NCBI GenBank assembly: GCA_963765785.1
Contig: CAVXXW010000022.1
Location: 171,154 to 235,153, forward strand
DNA: 64,000 nt
Direction of reading: 5' to 3'
From: AC-32 sp963765785
Lineage (GTDB): Bacteria > Actinomycetota > Thermoleophilia > Gaiellales > Gaiellaceae
Shown here one piece after another: positions 16,120-25,786 of the stretch. Position numbers and translations under genes: made by a program. The number at the start of each line of letters is the position of its first letter. The first letter of the stretch is position 1. The notes under the pieces are model-generated. The model searched no databases. It saw only the letters and a list, made by a program, of their open reading frames with translations, and had not been told where the DNA came from.

Positions 16120-16892
16120 CCGATCGTCACCTCCACCGGCGCATGGTCGGACAGGAGCTTGCCGTCCAGCCGCCTCCGCTCGTCGGGCCAACGGTGCGCG
16201 GGCGTCGACGGCGCGCCGCGGACGAGCACCTGGTCGAGCCACGCGATCGGCTTCGTGAATCCCCACTCCGCGAGCTTCGGCAGCGTCGACGAGTGCTCGC
16301 GGATGACGTTGAAGTCGCCGGCGAGCACGAGTACGTCGCCGGGCTCTGCGAAGGCGTCCGCGAAGGTCGCCGCGCGCAAGAGCTCAGCGTCGGCAACGCG
16401 CCAGTCGTGGGCCGCCGACCCGTGGAGGTTCGCGACCGTCAGCTCCTCGGTGCGAACCGCGTGGCAGACGCGCCGCTCCTTCGCCCAGCGACCCCGCGTG
16501 CGCCGGTCGAGGCTGAGCTCGCGGGACACCCGGCGCCGGAACGACGGCGGGTTCAGGACGATCGAGTCGGTCGCGAGCGCCCGCAGCCCCTGGCGCAGGA
16601 GGATCGCGTTCGCCTGGCCGACGAGCAGCGAGCGGAAGAGGCCCTGGTTCAGCTCGGTGATCGTGCGATTGAGCTCACCCGGGAGGAGCGGCCGTCTCGC
16701 GATCGCCCCGAACGACTGCATCCCGCTCCAGCCGGCGAGCCGCGGGAGCGCCCAGGTCGGCACCTCCTGCAGGCAGACGACGTCCGGCCCGTCCTCGGAG
16801 ACGAGGCCGACCATGCGCTCGAGATAGGAGCGCCGATCCGGCGGGCTCGACATCCCGTGGAAGACGTTCCAGGTGCGGACGACCAGGGTCAC
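16116..16892 (-). CDS. Endonuclease/exonuclease/phosphatase (EEP) family protein
   Basis: 258 residues. Ordered EEP motifs: RTWNVFHG near 6, VVCLQEVPTW near 38 (metal-binding Glu), VANLHGSAAHD near 152 (catalytic His), LVLAGDFNV near 190 and LSDHAPVEVTIG at the C-terminus. Could be a DNA-repair nuclease or a phosphodiesterase; no signal peptide, so cytosolic. GTG 16892 diverges from the small ORF at 16913 at a symmetric TACTCTA. Co-transcribed with the aminotransferase via an ATGA overlap. Confidence 0.88.
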   Translation of the reverse strand: MTLVVRTWNVFHGMSSPPDRRSYLERMVGLVSEDGPDVVCLQEVPTWALPRLAGWSGMQSFGAIARRPLLPGELNRTITELNQGLFRSLLVGQANAILLRQGLRALATDSIVLNPPSFRRRVSRELSLDRRTRGRWAKERRVCHAVRTEELTVANLHGSAAHDWRVADAELLRAATFADAFAEPGDVLVLAGDFNVIREHSSTLPKLAEWGFTKPIAWLDQVLVRGAPSTPAHRWPDERRRLDGKLLSDHAPVEVTIG

Positions 16893-16900
16893 GGACGCCG

Positions 16901-16907
16901 TACTCTA
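16901..16907. promoter_or_regulatory. Symmetric -10 (TACTCTA) between the EEP gene and the small plus-strand ORFs
   Basis: Plus strand TACTCT lies 6 nt before ATG 16913; minus strand TAGAGT lies 9 nt before GTG 16892. Both spacings fit leaderless starts. Confidence 0.5.
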
Positions 16908-16912
16908 GGGCC

Positions 16913-17008
16913 ATGGCGGTCAGCAACCAACGCGTCGACCGGTCGTTTCAGACGGCCGCGCGAGCAGAGCCCGCGCGGCCTAAGGCGGCATCGCAAGCGA
17001 CGCCTTAG
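16913..17008 (+). CDS. Possible 31-residue leader peptide
   Basis: ATG with TACTCT exactly 6 nt upstream, so it matches the leaderless pattern. It encodes MAVSNQRVDRSF and a short Ala/Pro/Arg-rich remainder, ending at TAG 17006-17008, five bases before the GTG of the next gene. Its 3' half coincides with two perfect hairpins, one of which contains the stop codon. It could be a translated leader that controls the next gene, or the region may simply be a structured 5' UTR. No homology recognised. Confidence 0.35.
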   Translation: MAVSNQRVDRSFQTAARAEPARPKAASQATP

Positions 17009-17009
17009 G
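16961..17009 (+). promoter_or_regulatory. Two adjacent perfect hairpins upstream of the gene at 17013
   Basis: First stem GCCGCGCG / CGCGCGGC with a 9-nt loop; directly after it CCTAAGGCG / CGCCTTAGG with a 13-nt loop. The second closes 4 nt before the GTG at 17013 and includes the TAG of the 31-codon ORF. The arrangement suggests a structured leader; there is no T-run as in a standard terminator. Confidence 0.5.
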
Positions 17010-17012
17010 GCC

Positions 17013-17321
17013 GTGCCAAAACGCCGCTTCGGGGACGTGATCCCACGCCAGCTCGACCTCTTCGTCCACGACAACCTCGAGCTGCTCGAGGCCTGCGACG
17101 AGGCCGAGCGCGCCTACGACCGGGCCGCCCGCGAGGAGGCCGAGGAGCGCTTCGGCGACTACCAGGAGCTCGTCGAGACCGGCACAGAGATCCTCGCCGA
17201 GCTGCGCGACAACTTCGCCTCGACGCTCGACGAGGCCGCCGCCGAGGAGTACGAGGACGCGTTCAACCGCGCGGTCGTGAAGCGGCTCCCCCGCTTCGGG
17301 CTCGAGATCGAGAACACGTAG
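17013..17321 (+). CDS. Small acidic protein of unknown function
   Basis: 102 residues from GTG 17013. Not recognised. After a basic start (VPKRRFGDVIPRQ) the protein is strongly acidic and helical, with heptad-like Leu/Ala/Glu spacing from about residue 20 to 80 and the C-terminus KRLPRFGLEIENT. No membrane segment or Cys. Codon use is GC-rich at third positions like the neighbours, which supports coding. It sits alone between the EEP gene and the convergent dnaE2, behind the two hairpins. Confidence 0.65.
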   Translation: MPKRRFGDVIPRQLDLFVHDNLELLEACDEAERAYDRAAREEAEERFGDYQELVETGTEILAELRDNFASTLDEAAAEEYEDAFNRAVVKRLPRFGLEIENT

Positions 17322-17375
17322 CGCCATGCGCCAGTGAAGGTGTGCGGTGAAGCCGCCGACGATGGCACCCCCGCG

Positions 17376-20585
<3,210 letters not shown>

Positions 20586-20618
20586 CCGCTCCTAACGCCG
20601 CCCGGCGAGGGCGAGGCG

Positions 20619-21341
20619 GTGACCGACCGGCCGGAACGGACGATTCGCATCCTCGGCGAGCTGGAGGAGCTGATCGTGAGCTGGTTCCGCTACGAGCCCG
20701 GTCAAAAGGGCCCGGAGCCGCACGTCCACCACCACCACACCGACGCGTTCTACGTGCTCGAGGGCGAGGTCGAGTTCTCGCTCGGGCCGGAGCTGCAGAA
20801 GCTCAGCGCAAGTCCCGGCATGTTCGCCGCCGCGCCGCCGAACGTCGTGCATACCTTCCGCAACGCGAGCGACGCGACCGCGATCTTCCTCAACCTGCAC
20901 GTGCCGTCGCTGGGCTTCGGCGACTACATGCGCGGCCGCAACCCCGCCTTCGACCAGCACGACCCGCCGCCCGACGGCGGACGGCCGTTCGAGGACGCCG
21001 TCTTCACGACGCCGGACGACGCCGAGCGGCTCGCGTTCGAGTGGAGCAGCCACCTCGTCCTCTGCGACCTCCCGCAGCTGACCGCGATCGAGATGACGTT
21101 CCAGCCCGGCTTCGAGGGCGTCGACCCGCACACGCATCCCGATCACGCCGACTGCTTCTACGTGCTCGACGGCCTGGTCGAGTTCCACGTCGGCGACGAG
21201 GCGCGCGTCGTGGAGCCCGGCACGTTCGTGGCCGCGCCGCCCGGCACCGTCCACGGCTTCCGCCACGCCGGGCCCGAGCCGATCCGCTTCCTCAATCTGC
21301 ACGCGCCGCCCGGCAGCTTCCTCGAACGCCTGCGGGCCTAG
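20619..21341 (+). CDS. Bicupin protein
   Basis: About 240 residues with two cupin domains. Domain 1 near 25-95: EPHVHHHHTDAFYVLEGEVEF with the His-rich metal site. Domain 2 near 145-230: DPHTHPDHADCFYVLDGLVEF then GTVHGFRHAGPEPIRFLNLH. Metal-binding but of unknown substrate; related double cupins are dioxygenases or isomerases. GTG 20619 (after GCGAGG) is chosen because the upstream in-frame ATG at 20559 lies inside divergent dnaE2. It ends at a large inverted repeat. Confidence 0.82.
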   Translation: MTDRPERTIRILGELEELIVSWFRYEPGQKGPEPHVHHHHTDAFYVLEGEVEFSLGPELQKLSASPGMFAAAPPNVVHTFRNASDATAIFLNLHVPSLGFGDYMRGRNPAFDQHDPPPDGGRPFEDAVFTTPDDAERLAFEWSSHLVLCDLPQLTAIEMTFQPGFEGVDPHTHPDHADCFYVLDGLVEFHVGDEARVVEPGTFVAAPPGTVHGFRHAGPEPIRFLNLHAPPGSFLERLRA

Positions 21342-21423
21342 GGAGGCCTCGGCGGGACGGGTGCACGCTCTCGGGGCGAGCAGCGCGGCCCGAGAGCCTC
21401 GTCACTGTTTCGCCGAGGCCTCC
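21342..21423. terminator. Nested inverted repeat between convergent genes (bidirectional terminator)
   Basis: Outer arms GGAGGCCTCGGCG (21342-21354) and CGCCGAGGCCTCC (21411-21423) are a perfect 13-bp match. Inside, GCTCTCGGG (21367-21375) pairs perfectly with CCCGAGAGC (21389-21397). It fills the gap between the bicupin stop (21341) and the DUF6504 stop (21429), so it probably ends transcription from both sides. Confidence 0.75.
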
Positions 21424-21428
21424 TAACA

Positions 21429-21659
21429 TCACGACCCTCGCTGGCTGAACCAGCGGCCCACCTCCTCGTCGAGGAAGACGATCGCGTGCTCACCGCCCGC
21501 GAGCACCACGTCGAAGTAGCGCCGGCTGATCGGCTGCTCCGTCCACCAGCGATCGACGACCCGCCACTCCTCGCGGACGAGCGCGACCGGGGAGCGGTTC
21601 ACGACTCGCGGCGACCCGTCCAGGTGCGCCTCCACGCGGACCGCGAACGGCTGATTCAG
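21429..21659 (-). CDS. DUF6504 family protein of the imuB-dnaE2 locus (CTG start inferred)
   Basis: 76 residues. The core EEWRVVDRWWTEQPISRRYF followed by DVVLAGGEHAIVFLDEE is typical of small DUF6504 proteins that accompany imuB and dnaE2 in actinobacteria; function unknown. The domain begins at LNQPFAVRVEAHLDG, and the only start in place is CTG 21659, overlapping the imuB stop as CTGA (21656-21659). GTG ten codons further in would cut the domain. Co-transcribed with imuB and ends at the nested inverted repeat. Confidence 0.75.
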   Translation of the reverse strand: MNQPFAVRVEAHLDGSPRVVNRSPVALVREEWRVVDRWWTEQPISRRYFDVVLAGGEHAIVFLDEEVGRWFSQRGS

Positions 21660-22840
21660 TCGTCGCGCGGAACCAGTAGTGCTCGCTGCTCGGGCAGGCG
21701 TGACCACGGCGCCACCTCGACGACGGTGCAGACGGACCCAGACCCGGTTCCGGCGCGCACCTGGCGCAGCCCTTCGCTCAGGTGCGCGCGCAGATCGTCT
21801 CCCTCGGCGCGCACCAGCTCGAGCTGGCGGCCGACCGACTCGGCCAGCACCAGCGCCTCCAACCGGAGCATCACCGCCGGCGCCGGCAGGTCCGCGAGCT
21901 TCGGCGCGAGCGCCGTGCGCAGCCTGGCGGGATCGGCGGTAGCGTCGCGCAGCGTCACCGTGCGCCGCCACGAGCCGCCGCCGACCAGGCGTCCCGCCAA
22001 TGCGACCTTGCGCAGGGCCCGCCCGCCCCGCTCCGGCCGGGACAGGAGCCGGTCGACGAGCACGCCGAGCGAGCGCCGCAGCGTCAGCTCGTTCCCGACC
22101 GCCTCCGGAAACTCGAGCGTCTCGAAGAGCTCGGCCGCAGGCCTCCGCCCGCGCACGCGCCGTTTCGAGCCGCCCCTCGCCAGGCTCCAGGCGCGCCGGC
22201 CGTCCGGCCCCAGACGTTCGGCGACGGCGCCACCCGGAAGCCCGGCAAGCTCGCCGAGCCTCTTGACCCCAAGCTCCTTGAGCTCCTCCTGGCGCTGCGC
22301 GTCGAGCGGCAGCAGGCTCACCGGCAGCGGCGCGAGGAACTCCCGCGTCCGGTCGTCGGAGACGACCAGCACCTGCTCGGAGCGTGCAATGTTCGCAGCG
22401 GCCAGCGCCGTGAACTTCCGCGTCGCGGCGCCCACCCGTGCGTCCCAGCCCGCGCCCGCGGCCTTGAGCGCCCGCTTCAGTGCCGGCTCGAGCCCGCCGT
22501 AGAGGCGCTCCACGCCACGCGTCTCGAAGTACGCGCATCCCGGCGCGGCCGAGTCGACGGCGAAGCCCGCGTCCTCGAGCGCCCGCACGATTCCCTCCCA
22601 TGCCTCCTCGGCCGCCGCGGGATCGGGGTCGACGAGCTGGAGCGACGGGCACGTCGCCAGCGCCTCCCCCAGCCGCATCCCCGGCCGCACGCCTGCCGTC
22701 TCGGCAGCCGCGGTGATCGAGCCGATCAGCGCCTCGGCCCCCGGCTCCGGCGCGAGCGCGGCCGGCTCGAGCGCGAAGCGAGGGCGCTCCCGCAGCGCCG
22801 CACGCAGCTCGAACCCGGGGATGGCGAGACAGGCGATCAT
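21656..22840 (-). CDS. imuB: ImuB, Y-family polymerase-like mutasome protein
   Basis: 394 residues. Y-family layout: CLAIPGFELRAAL at the N-terminus, LIGSITAAAETAGVRPGMRLGEAL near 40, YFETRGVERLYGG near 105, GAATRKFTALAAANIA near 135. The catalytic Asp/Glu motifs (the D of a normal N-terminal FD segment and the SxDE site) are missing, as in ImuB, which bridges DnaE2 and the sliding clamp. ATG 22840 follows two SOS boxes directly. No imuA homologue is next to it; the DUF6504 gene follows. Confidence 0.88.
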   Translation of the reverse strand: MIACLAIPGFELRAALRERPRFALEPAALAPEPGAEALIGSITAAAETAGVRPGMRLGEALATCPSLQLVDPDPAAAEEAWEGIVRALEDAGFAVDSAAPGCAYFETRGVERLYGGLEPALKRALKAAGAGWDARVGAATRKFTALAAANIARSEQVLVVSDDRTREFLAPLPVSLLPLDAQRQEELKELGVKRLGELAGLPGGAVAERLGPDGRRAWSLARGGSKRRVRGRRPAAELFETLEFPEAVGNELTLRRSLGVLVDRLLSRPERGGRALRKVALAGRLVGGGSWRRTVTLRDATADPARLRTALAPKLADLPAPAVMLRLEALVLAESVGRQLELVRAEGDDLRAHLSEGLRQVRAGTGSGSVCTVVEVAPWSRLPEQRALLVPRDD

Positions 22841-22842
22841 GG

Positions 22843-22854
22843 GAACGTATGTTC
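22843..22854 (-). promoter_or_regulatory. SOS box (LexA operator) 1 upstream of imuB
   Basis: GAACGTATGTTC fits the actinobacterial LexA core GAAC-N4-GTTC exactly. It lies over the predicted -10 (TAGAAC at 22851-22856, minus) and start region, 3 nt before the imuB ATG. Confidence 0.8.
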
Positions 22855-22859
22855 TACAC

Positions 22860-22871
22860 GAACACACGTTC
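22860..22871 (-). promoter_or_regulatory. SOS box (LexA operator) 2 upstream of imuB
   Basis: GAACACACGTTC, a second perfect GAAC-N4-GTTC 17 bp from the first. It lies between the -35 (TTGACA, minus strand 22875-22880) and the -10, in an 18-bp spacer. Two boxes across one promoter suggest tight repression in undamaged cells. Confidence 0.8.
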
Positions 22872-22935
22872 CCCTGTCAAGTCTTGTGGGAGACGGCTGG
22901 ATGGCAGGCTCGTTGCTCCTCCGCCGACGGCTTCG

Positions 22936-22941
22936 TATGCT
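22936..22941 (+). promoter_or_regulatory. -10 box of leaderless methyltransferase promoter
   Basis: TATGCT followed by six bases and ATG 22948. Confidence 0.55.
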
Positions 22942-22947
22942 GGGCCG

Positions 22948-23640
22948 ATGCCAGTCGAGCACCGGGTTGCTGGACACCTAGGCGTGGCAGCCGATGACTA
23001 CGACCGGACGATCCGGACGTTCATCCCGAGTTACGAGCGGATGGTCGCAACTGTCGTGCACTGGCTCGACGGTCACGTCCCGGCAGACGGCCTCGTCGTC
23101 GATCTCGGCGCCGGGACGGGCGCGCTCGGCGCCGCCGTGCTCGACGCGCTCCCCGACGTCCGCGTCGAGCTCGTCGACATCGACCCGAACATGCTCGAGG
23201 TCGCAGCGGCACGGTGCGCGGCGCACGCCGGGCGCTTCCAAGTGCGGCACGCCCGTTTTGAGGACGAGCTCCCCCGCTGCGACGCCGTCGTCGCCTCGCT
23301 CGCCCTTCACCACGTCGCCACGCAGGCCGAGAAACGCGAGCTCTATCGAGCGATCTGCGACGCGCTCGAGCAGGGCGGCCTACTCGTCGTCGCCGACGCG
23401 CTCATCTACCCCGACGGCCCGGAGCGCCGTCGGATGATCGAGGACCTGTTCGCGCACATGGCGCGAAACGGGATCTCCGCCTCGGAAGCGGAAAGACACC
23501 TCGGGCAATGGGCGGAGGAGGACTTCTATGTCCCGCTGCCCGACGAGCTCGGCCTGATTGCAGACGCCGGCTTCCCGAGCCCGGACGTGTTCTGGCGTGA
23601 CGGAATGATCGCGGTGTACGGCGCTTTCAAGAGCGCCTGA
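22948..23640 (+). CDS. SAM-dependent class I methyltransferase
   Basis: 230 residues. Rossmann SAM site VVDLGAGTGALGAAV near 53 (motif I), VELVDIDPNMLEVA near 76 (acidic residue of motif II) and CDAVVASLALHHVA near 110. Substrate unknown; the helical cap near 160-200 may bind it. The earlier ATG at 22849 lies in the imuB promoter and is rejected; ATG 22948 has TATGCT 6 nt upstream. Divergent from imuB, convergent with the next gene. Confidence 0.85.
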   Translation: MPVEHRVAGHLGVAADDYDRTIRTFIPSYERMVATVVHWLDGHVPADGLVVDLGAGTGALGAAVLDALPDVRVELVDIDPNMLEVAAARCAAHAGRFQVRHARFEDELPRCDAVVASLALHHVATQAEKRELYRAICDALEQGGLLVVADALIYPDGPERRRMIEDLFAHMARNGISASEAERHLGQWAEEDFYVPLPDELGLIADAGFPSPDVFWRDGMIAVYGAFKSA

Positions 23641-23655
23641 ACCCGGACAGCGGCC

Positions 23656-24249
23656 TCACCAGACGCCGGGAAGCAGGCGCGCGCGGCCCTCGGCGTAGCG
23701 ACGGTACGGCTCGCCGAGGCCTTCGAGCAGTGCGCGCTCCTCGTAGTGGATCCGGTAGACGAGGCCGGCGGTCGGGACGACGAACGCGACTGCCAGCGCG
23801 GCCCAGTTCCCGAGCGCGAGACCGAAGCCGAGGAACGTCAGGATCAGTCCGGTGTACGACGGGTGCCGCACCCAGCGGTAGGGGCCGCTGTCGACGACGG
23901 TCTGGTCGGGCTGCACCCGGACGTCGATCGTGAAGAAGCGGCCGAGTGTCGCGACCGCCCACTGCCGGACCGCGATGCCGGCGCACATCAGCACGAGACC
24001 CGCGACGAACAGCGGCCAGCGGGCGCCTGCGAGCGCCGCGCCGGGCAGCCTCCCCGTCAGCAGGACCGCCCCGCCCACGCCGCCGATCGCCGTCACCTGC
24101 ACGACGAGCAGGCTCGTCCGGTCCTTGCGCGAGCCACCCCGGTGGCGTTCGCTTCGCAGCCGAACGCTGAGCTCGGAAAGGACGAAGGCGACGACGACGG
24201 CGTCGAACACGATGCGCGCCCCAGGGTGGTCGAACGGCAGCGTGCTCAA
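23656..24249 (-). CDS. Isoprenylcysteine carboxyl methyltransferase-like membrane protein (TTG start)
   Basis: 197 residues with about five hydrophobic segments. The C-terminal signature GPYRWVRHPSYTG near 133 and YEERALLEGLGEPYRRY near 172 match the ICMT/phospholipid methyltransferase superfamily. The bacterial role is not fixed; it may methylate a lipid or small molecule. Start is TTG 24249, overlapping the upstream cupin stop as TTGA (24246-24249), one of the four NTGA overlap types here. Confidence 0.82.
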   Translation of the reverse strand: MSTLPFDHPGARIVFDAVVVAFVLSELSVRLRSERHRGGSRKDRTSLLVVQVTAIGGVGGAVLLTGRLPGAALAGARWPLFVAGLVLMCAGIAVRQWAVATLGRFFTIDVRVQPDQTVVDSGPYRWVRHPSYTGLILTFLGFGLALGNWAALAVAFVVPTAGLVYRIHYEERALLEGLGEPYRRYAEGRARLLPGVW

Positions 24250-24659
24250 CCGTCGAGGGACGGGACGGCGGCGTACTCCTCGTCGGTGACGTAATCGCCC
24301 CAGCTCACCGTCGCCCCGTCGTCGTCGGCCTGGTGCATCGCGACGTGGACCATGAACCGCGTCGCCGAGGCGCCGTGCCAGTGCTCCTCGCCCGGCTCGA
24401 AGAAGACGCGGTCGCCGGGCCGGATCAGCTCGACGGGGCCGCCGCGACGCTGGCAGGCGCCGACGCCCTCCGTGACCCAGATCGTCTGGCCGTTCGGGTG
24501 GGTGTGCCACGCCGTCCGCGCGCCCGGGGTGAAGTGGACGTTGGCCGCTGCGATGCGCGAACGGCCCGACGGCTCGGCCACGGTGTCGATGAAGACGGCG
24601 CCCGTGAACCAGTCTCCCGGCCCGGCCCCGGTCTCTAGGGTGTTCCTCGTGATGTCCAT
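24246..24659 (-). CDS. Cupin-domain protein
   Basis: 137 residues, one cupin. RTAWHTHPNGQTIWVTEG near 48 gives metal ligands; FFEPGEEHWHGAS near 92 gives the second motif. Similar to carboxymuconolactone-decarboxylase-associated cupins, but the substrate is unknown. AGGAGG about 7 nt before ATG 24659. Divergent from the alcohol dehydrogenase gene, 55 nt away; the two may share a pathway. Confidence 0.85.
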   Translation of the reverse strand: MDITRNTLETGAGPGDWFTGAVFIDTVAEPSGRSRIAAANVHFTPGARTAWHTHPNGQTIWVTEGVGACQRRGGPVELIRPGDRVFFEPGEEHWHGASATRFMVHVAMHQADDDGATVSWGDYVTDEEYAAVPSLDG

Positions 24660-24714
24660 GCTCGGCCTCCTGGTGACGTGATTCGTCCCGGAGTCTGGCG
24701 GTAGGAGGAAGGCC

Positions 24715-25749
24715 ATGCGAGCGACACTCATGTACGGCGCGGGCGACGTCCGCGTCGAATCCGTCCCCGACGCCGGCCTCGTCGAACCGACCGACGCCGT
24801 CGTCCGCGTCACGCGCGCCGGCATCTGCGGCAGCGACCTCTGGCCGTACAAGTCGATGGAGCCGAACGAGACCGGCCGGCGCATGGGGCACGAGTTCATC
24901 GGTCTCGTCGAGGAGGCCGGCGCCGACGTCCGGACCGTCAAGGCCGGTGACCTCGTCGTCGCACCGTTCCTCTGGGCCGACGGCACCTGCGTCTTCTGCC
25001 GGGAAGGGCTGCACACCTCCTGCCTGTACGGCGGCCGCTACGGCGACCCCGGCGTCGACGGCGGACAGGGCGAGGCGGTTCGCGTCCCGCAGGCCGACGG
25101 GACGCTGGTCGTGCTGCCGGTCGAGCAGGACGACACGCTGATGCCGTCGCTGCTGACGCTCTCGGACGTGATGTCGACCGGCCACCATGCCGCTCTGACC
25201 GCGCGGGTCGGGCCGGGTCGGACGGTCGTTGTGGTTGGCGACGGGGCGGTCGGGCTCTGCGGCGTTATCGCCTCGAAGCGTCTCGGCGCCGAGCGGGTGA
25301 TCCTGCTCGGACGGAACCCCGCCCGAACCGCGCTCGGTCTGGAGTTCGGGGCGGACGAGGTCGTCGAAGAACGAGGCGAGGCGGCAGTCGAGCGCGTGCG
25401 AGAGTTGACGGACGGGCTCGGCGCTCACTCGGTTCTGGAGTGCGTCGGCCCGGACGAGGCAGTGTTGACGGCGATCGGCTGCGCGCGTCCCGGCGGGGCT
25501 GTCGGCCGTGTCGGCATCCCGGAAGGAGAGACGATCCCGGGCGTGCAGCAGAGCTTCTTCGCCAACCTTGTGATCGCGGGCGGGCCTGCGCCGGCGCGCG
25601 CCTACATCGAAGGGCTGCTGCCCGACGTTCTCGAGGGCACGATCGAGCCGGGCCGGGTCTTCGACCGGACGACCGACCTCGCCGGCGTGCCCGACGGCTA
25701 CCGGGCAATGAACGAGCGCGAGGCGCTCAAGGTGATGATCGAGCCTTGA
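24715..25749 (+). CDS. Zinc-dependent medium-chain alcohol dehydrogenase
   Basis: 344 residues. Catalytic zinc site: GICGSD near 38 and GHEFIG near 59. The structural-zinc lobe CVFCREGLHTSC near 92 has three Cys rather than four. NAD(P) binding VVVVGDGAVGLCG near 169. Formaldehyde- or sorbitol-dehydrogenase-like; substrate unknown. ATG 24715 has GGAGGAAGG about 4 nt upstream. Its stop codon overlaps the -35 of the MerR-type promoter of the next gene. Confidence 0.9.
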   Translation: MRATLMYGAGDVRVESVPDAGLVEPTDAVVRVTRAGICGSDLWPYKSMEPNETGRRMGHEFIGLVEEAGADVRTVKAGDLVVAPFLWADGTCVFCREGLHTSCLYGGRYGDPGVDGGQGEAVRVPQADGTLVVLPVEQDDTLMPSLLTLSDVMSTGHHAALTARVGPGRTVVVVGDGAVGLCGVIASKRLGAERVILLGRNPARTALGLEFGADEVVEERGEAAVERVRELTDGLGAHSVLECVGPDEAVLTAIGCARPGGAVGRVGIPEGETIPGVQQSFFANLVIAGGPAPARAYIEGLLPDVLEGTIEPGRVFDRTTDLAGVPDGYRAMNEREALKVMIEP

Positions 25750-25777
25750 CATCCGTACCTTGGTACGGGTCTACAGT
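25746..25777 (+). promoter_or_regulatory. MerR-type promoter with palindromic operator
   Basis: -35 TTGACA (25746-25751), a 20-bp spacer, -10 TACAGT (25772-25777). In the spacer lies CCGTACC-TT-GGTACGG (25753-25768), a perfect 7-bp dyad with a 2-nt centre. An overlong spacer holding a dyad is the hallmark of promoters untwisted by MerR proteins. The gene starts 9 nt after the -10, so the regulator probably controls itself. Confidence 0.85.
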
Positions 25778-25786
25778 GGCTTCATC

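Noticed and set aside
23656..25752. 698-residue open frame spanning three genes
   Set aside because: Only its last ~197 residues are a real protein (ICMT-like); the rest is antisense to the alcohol dehydrogenase gene.
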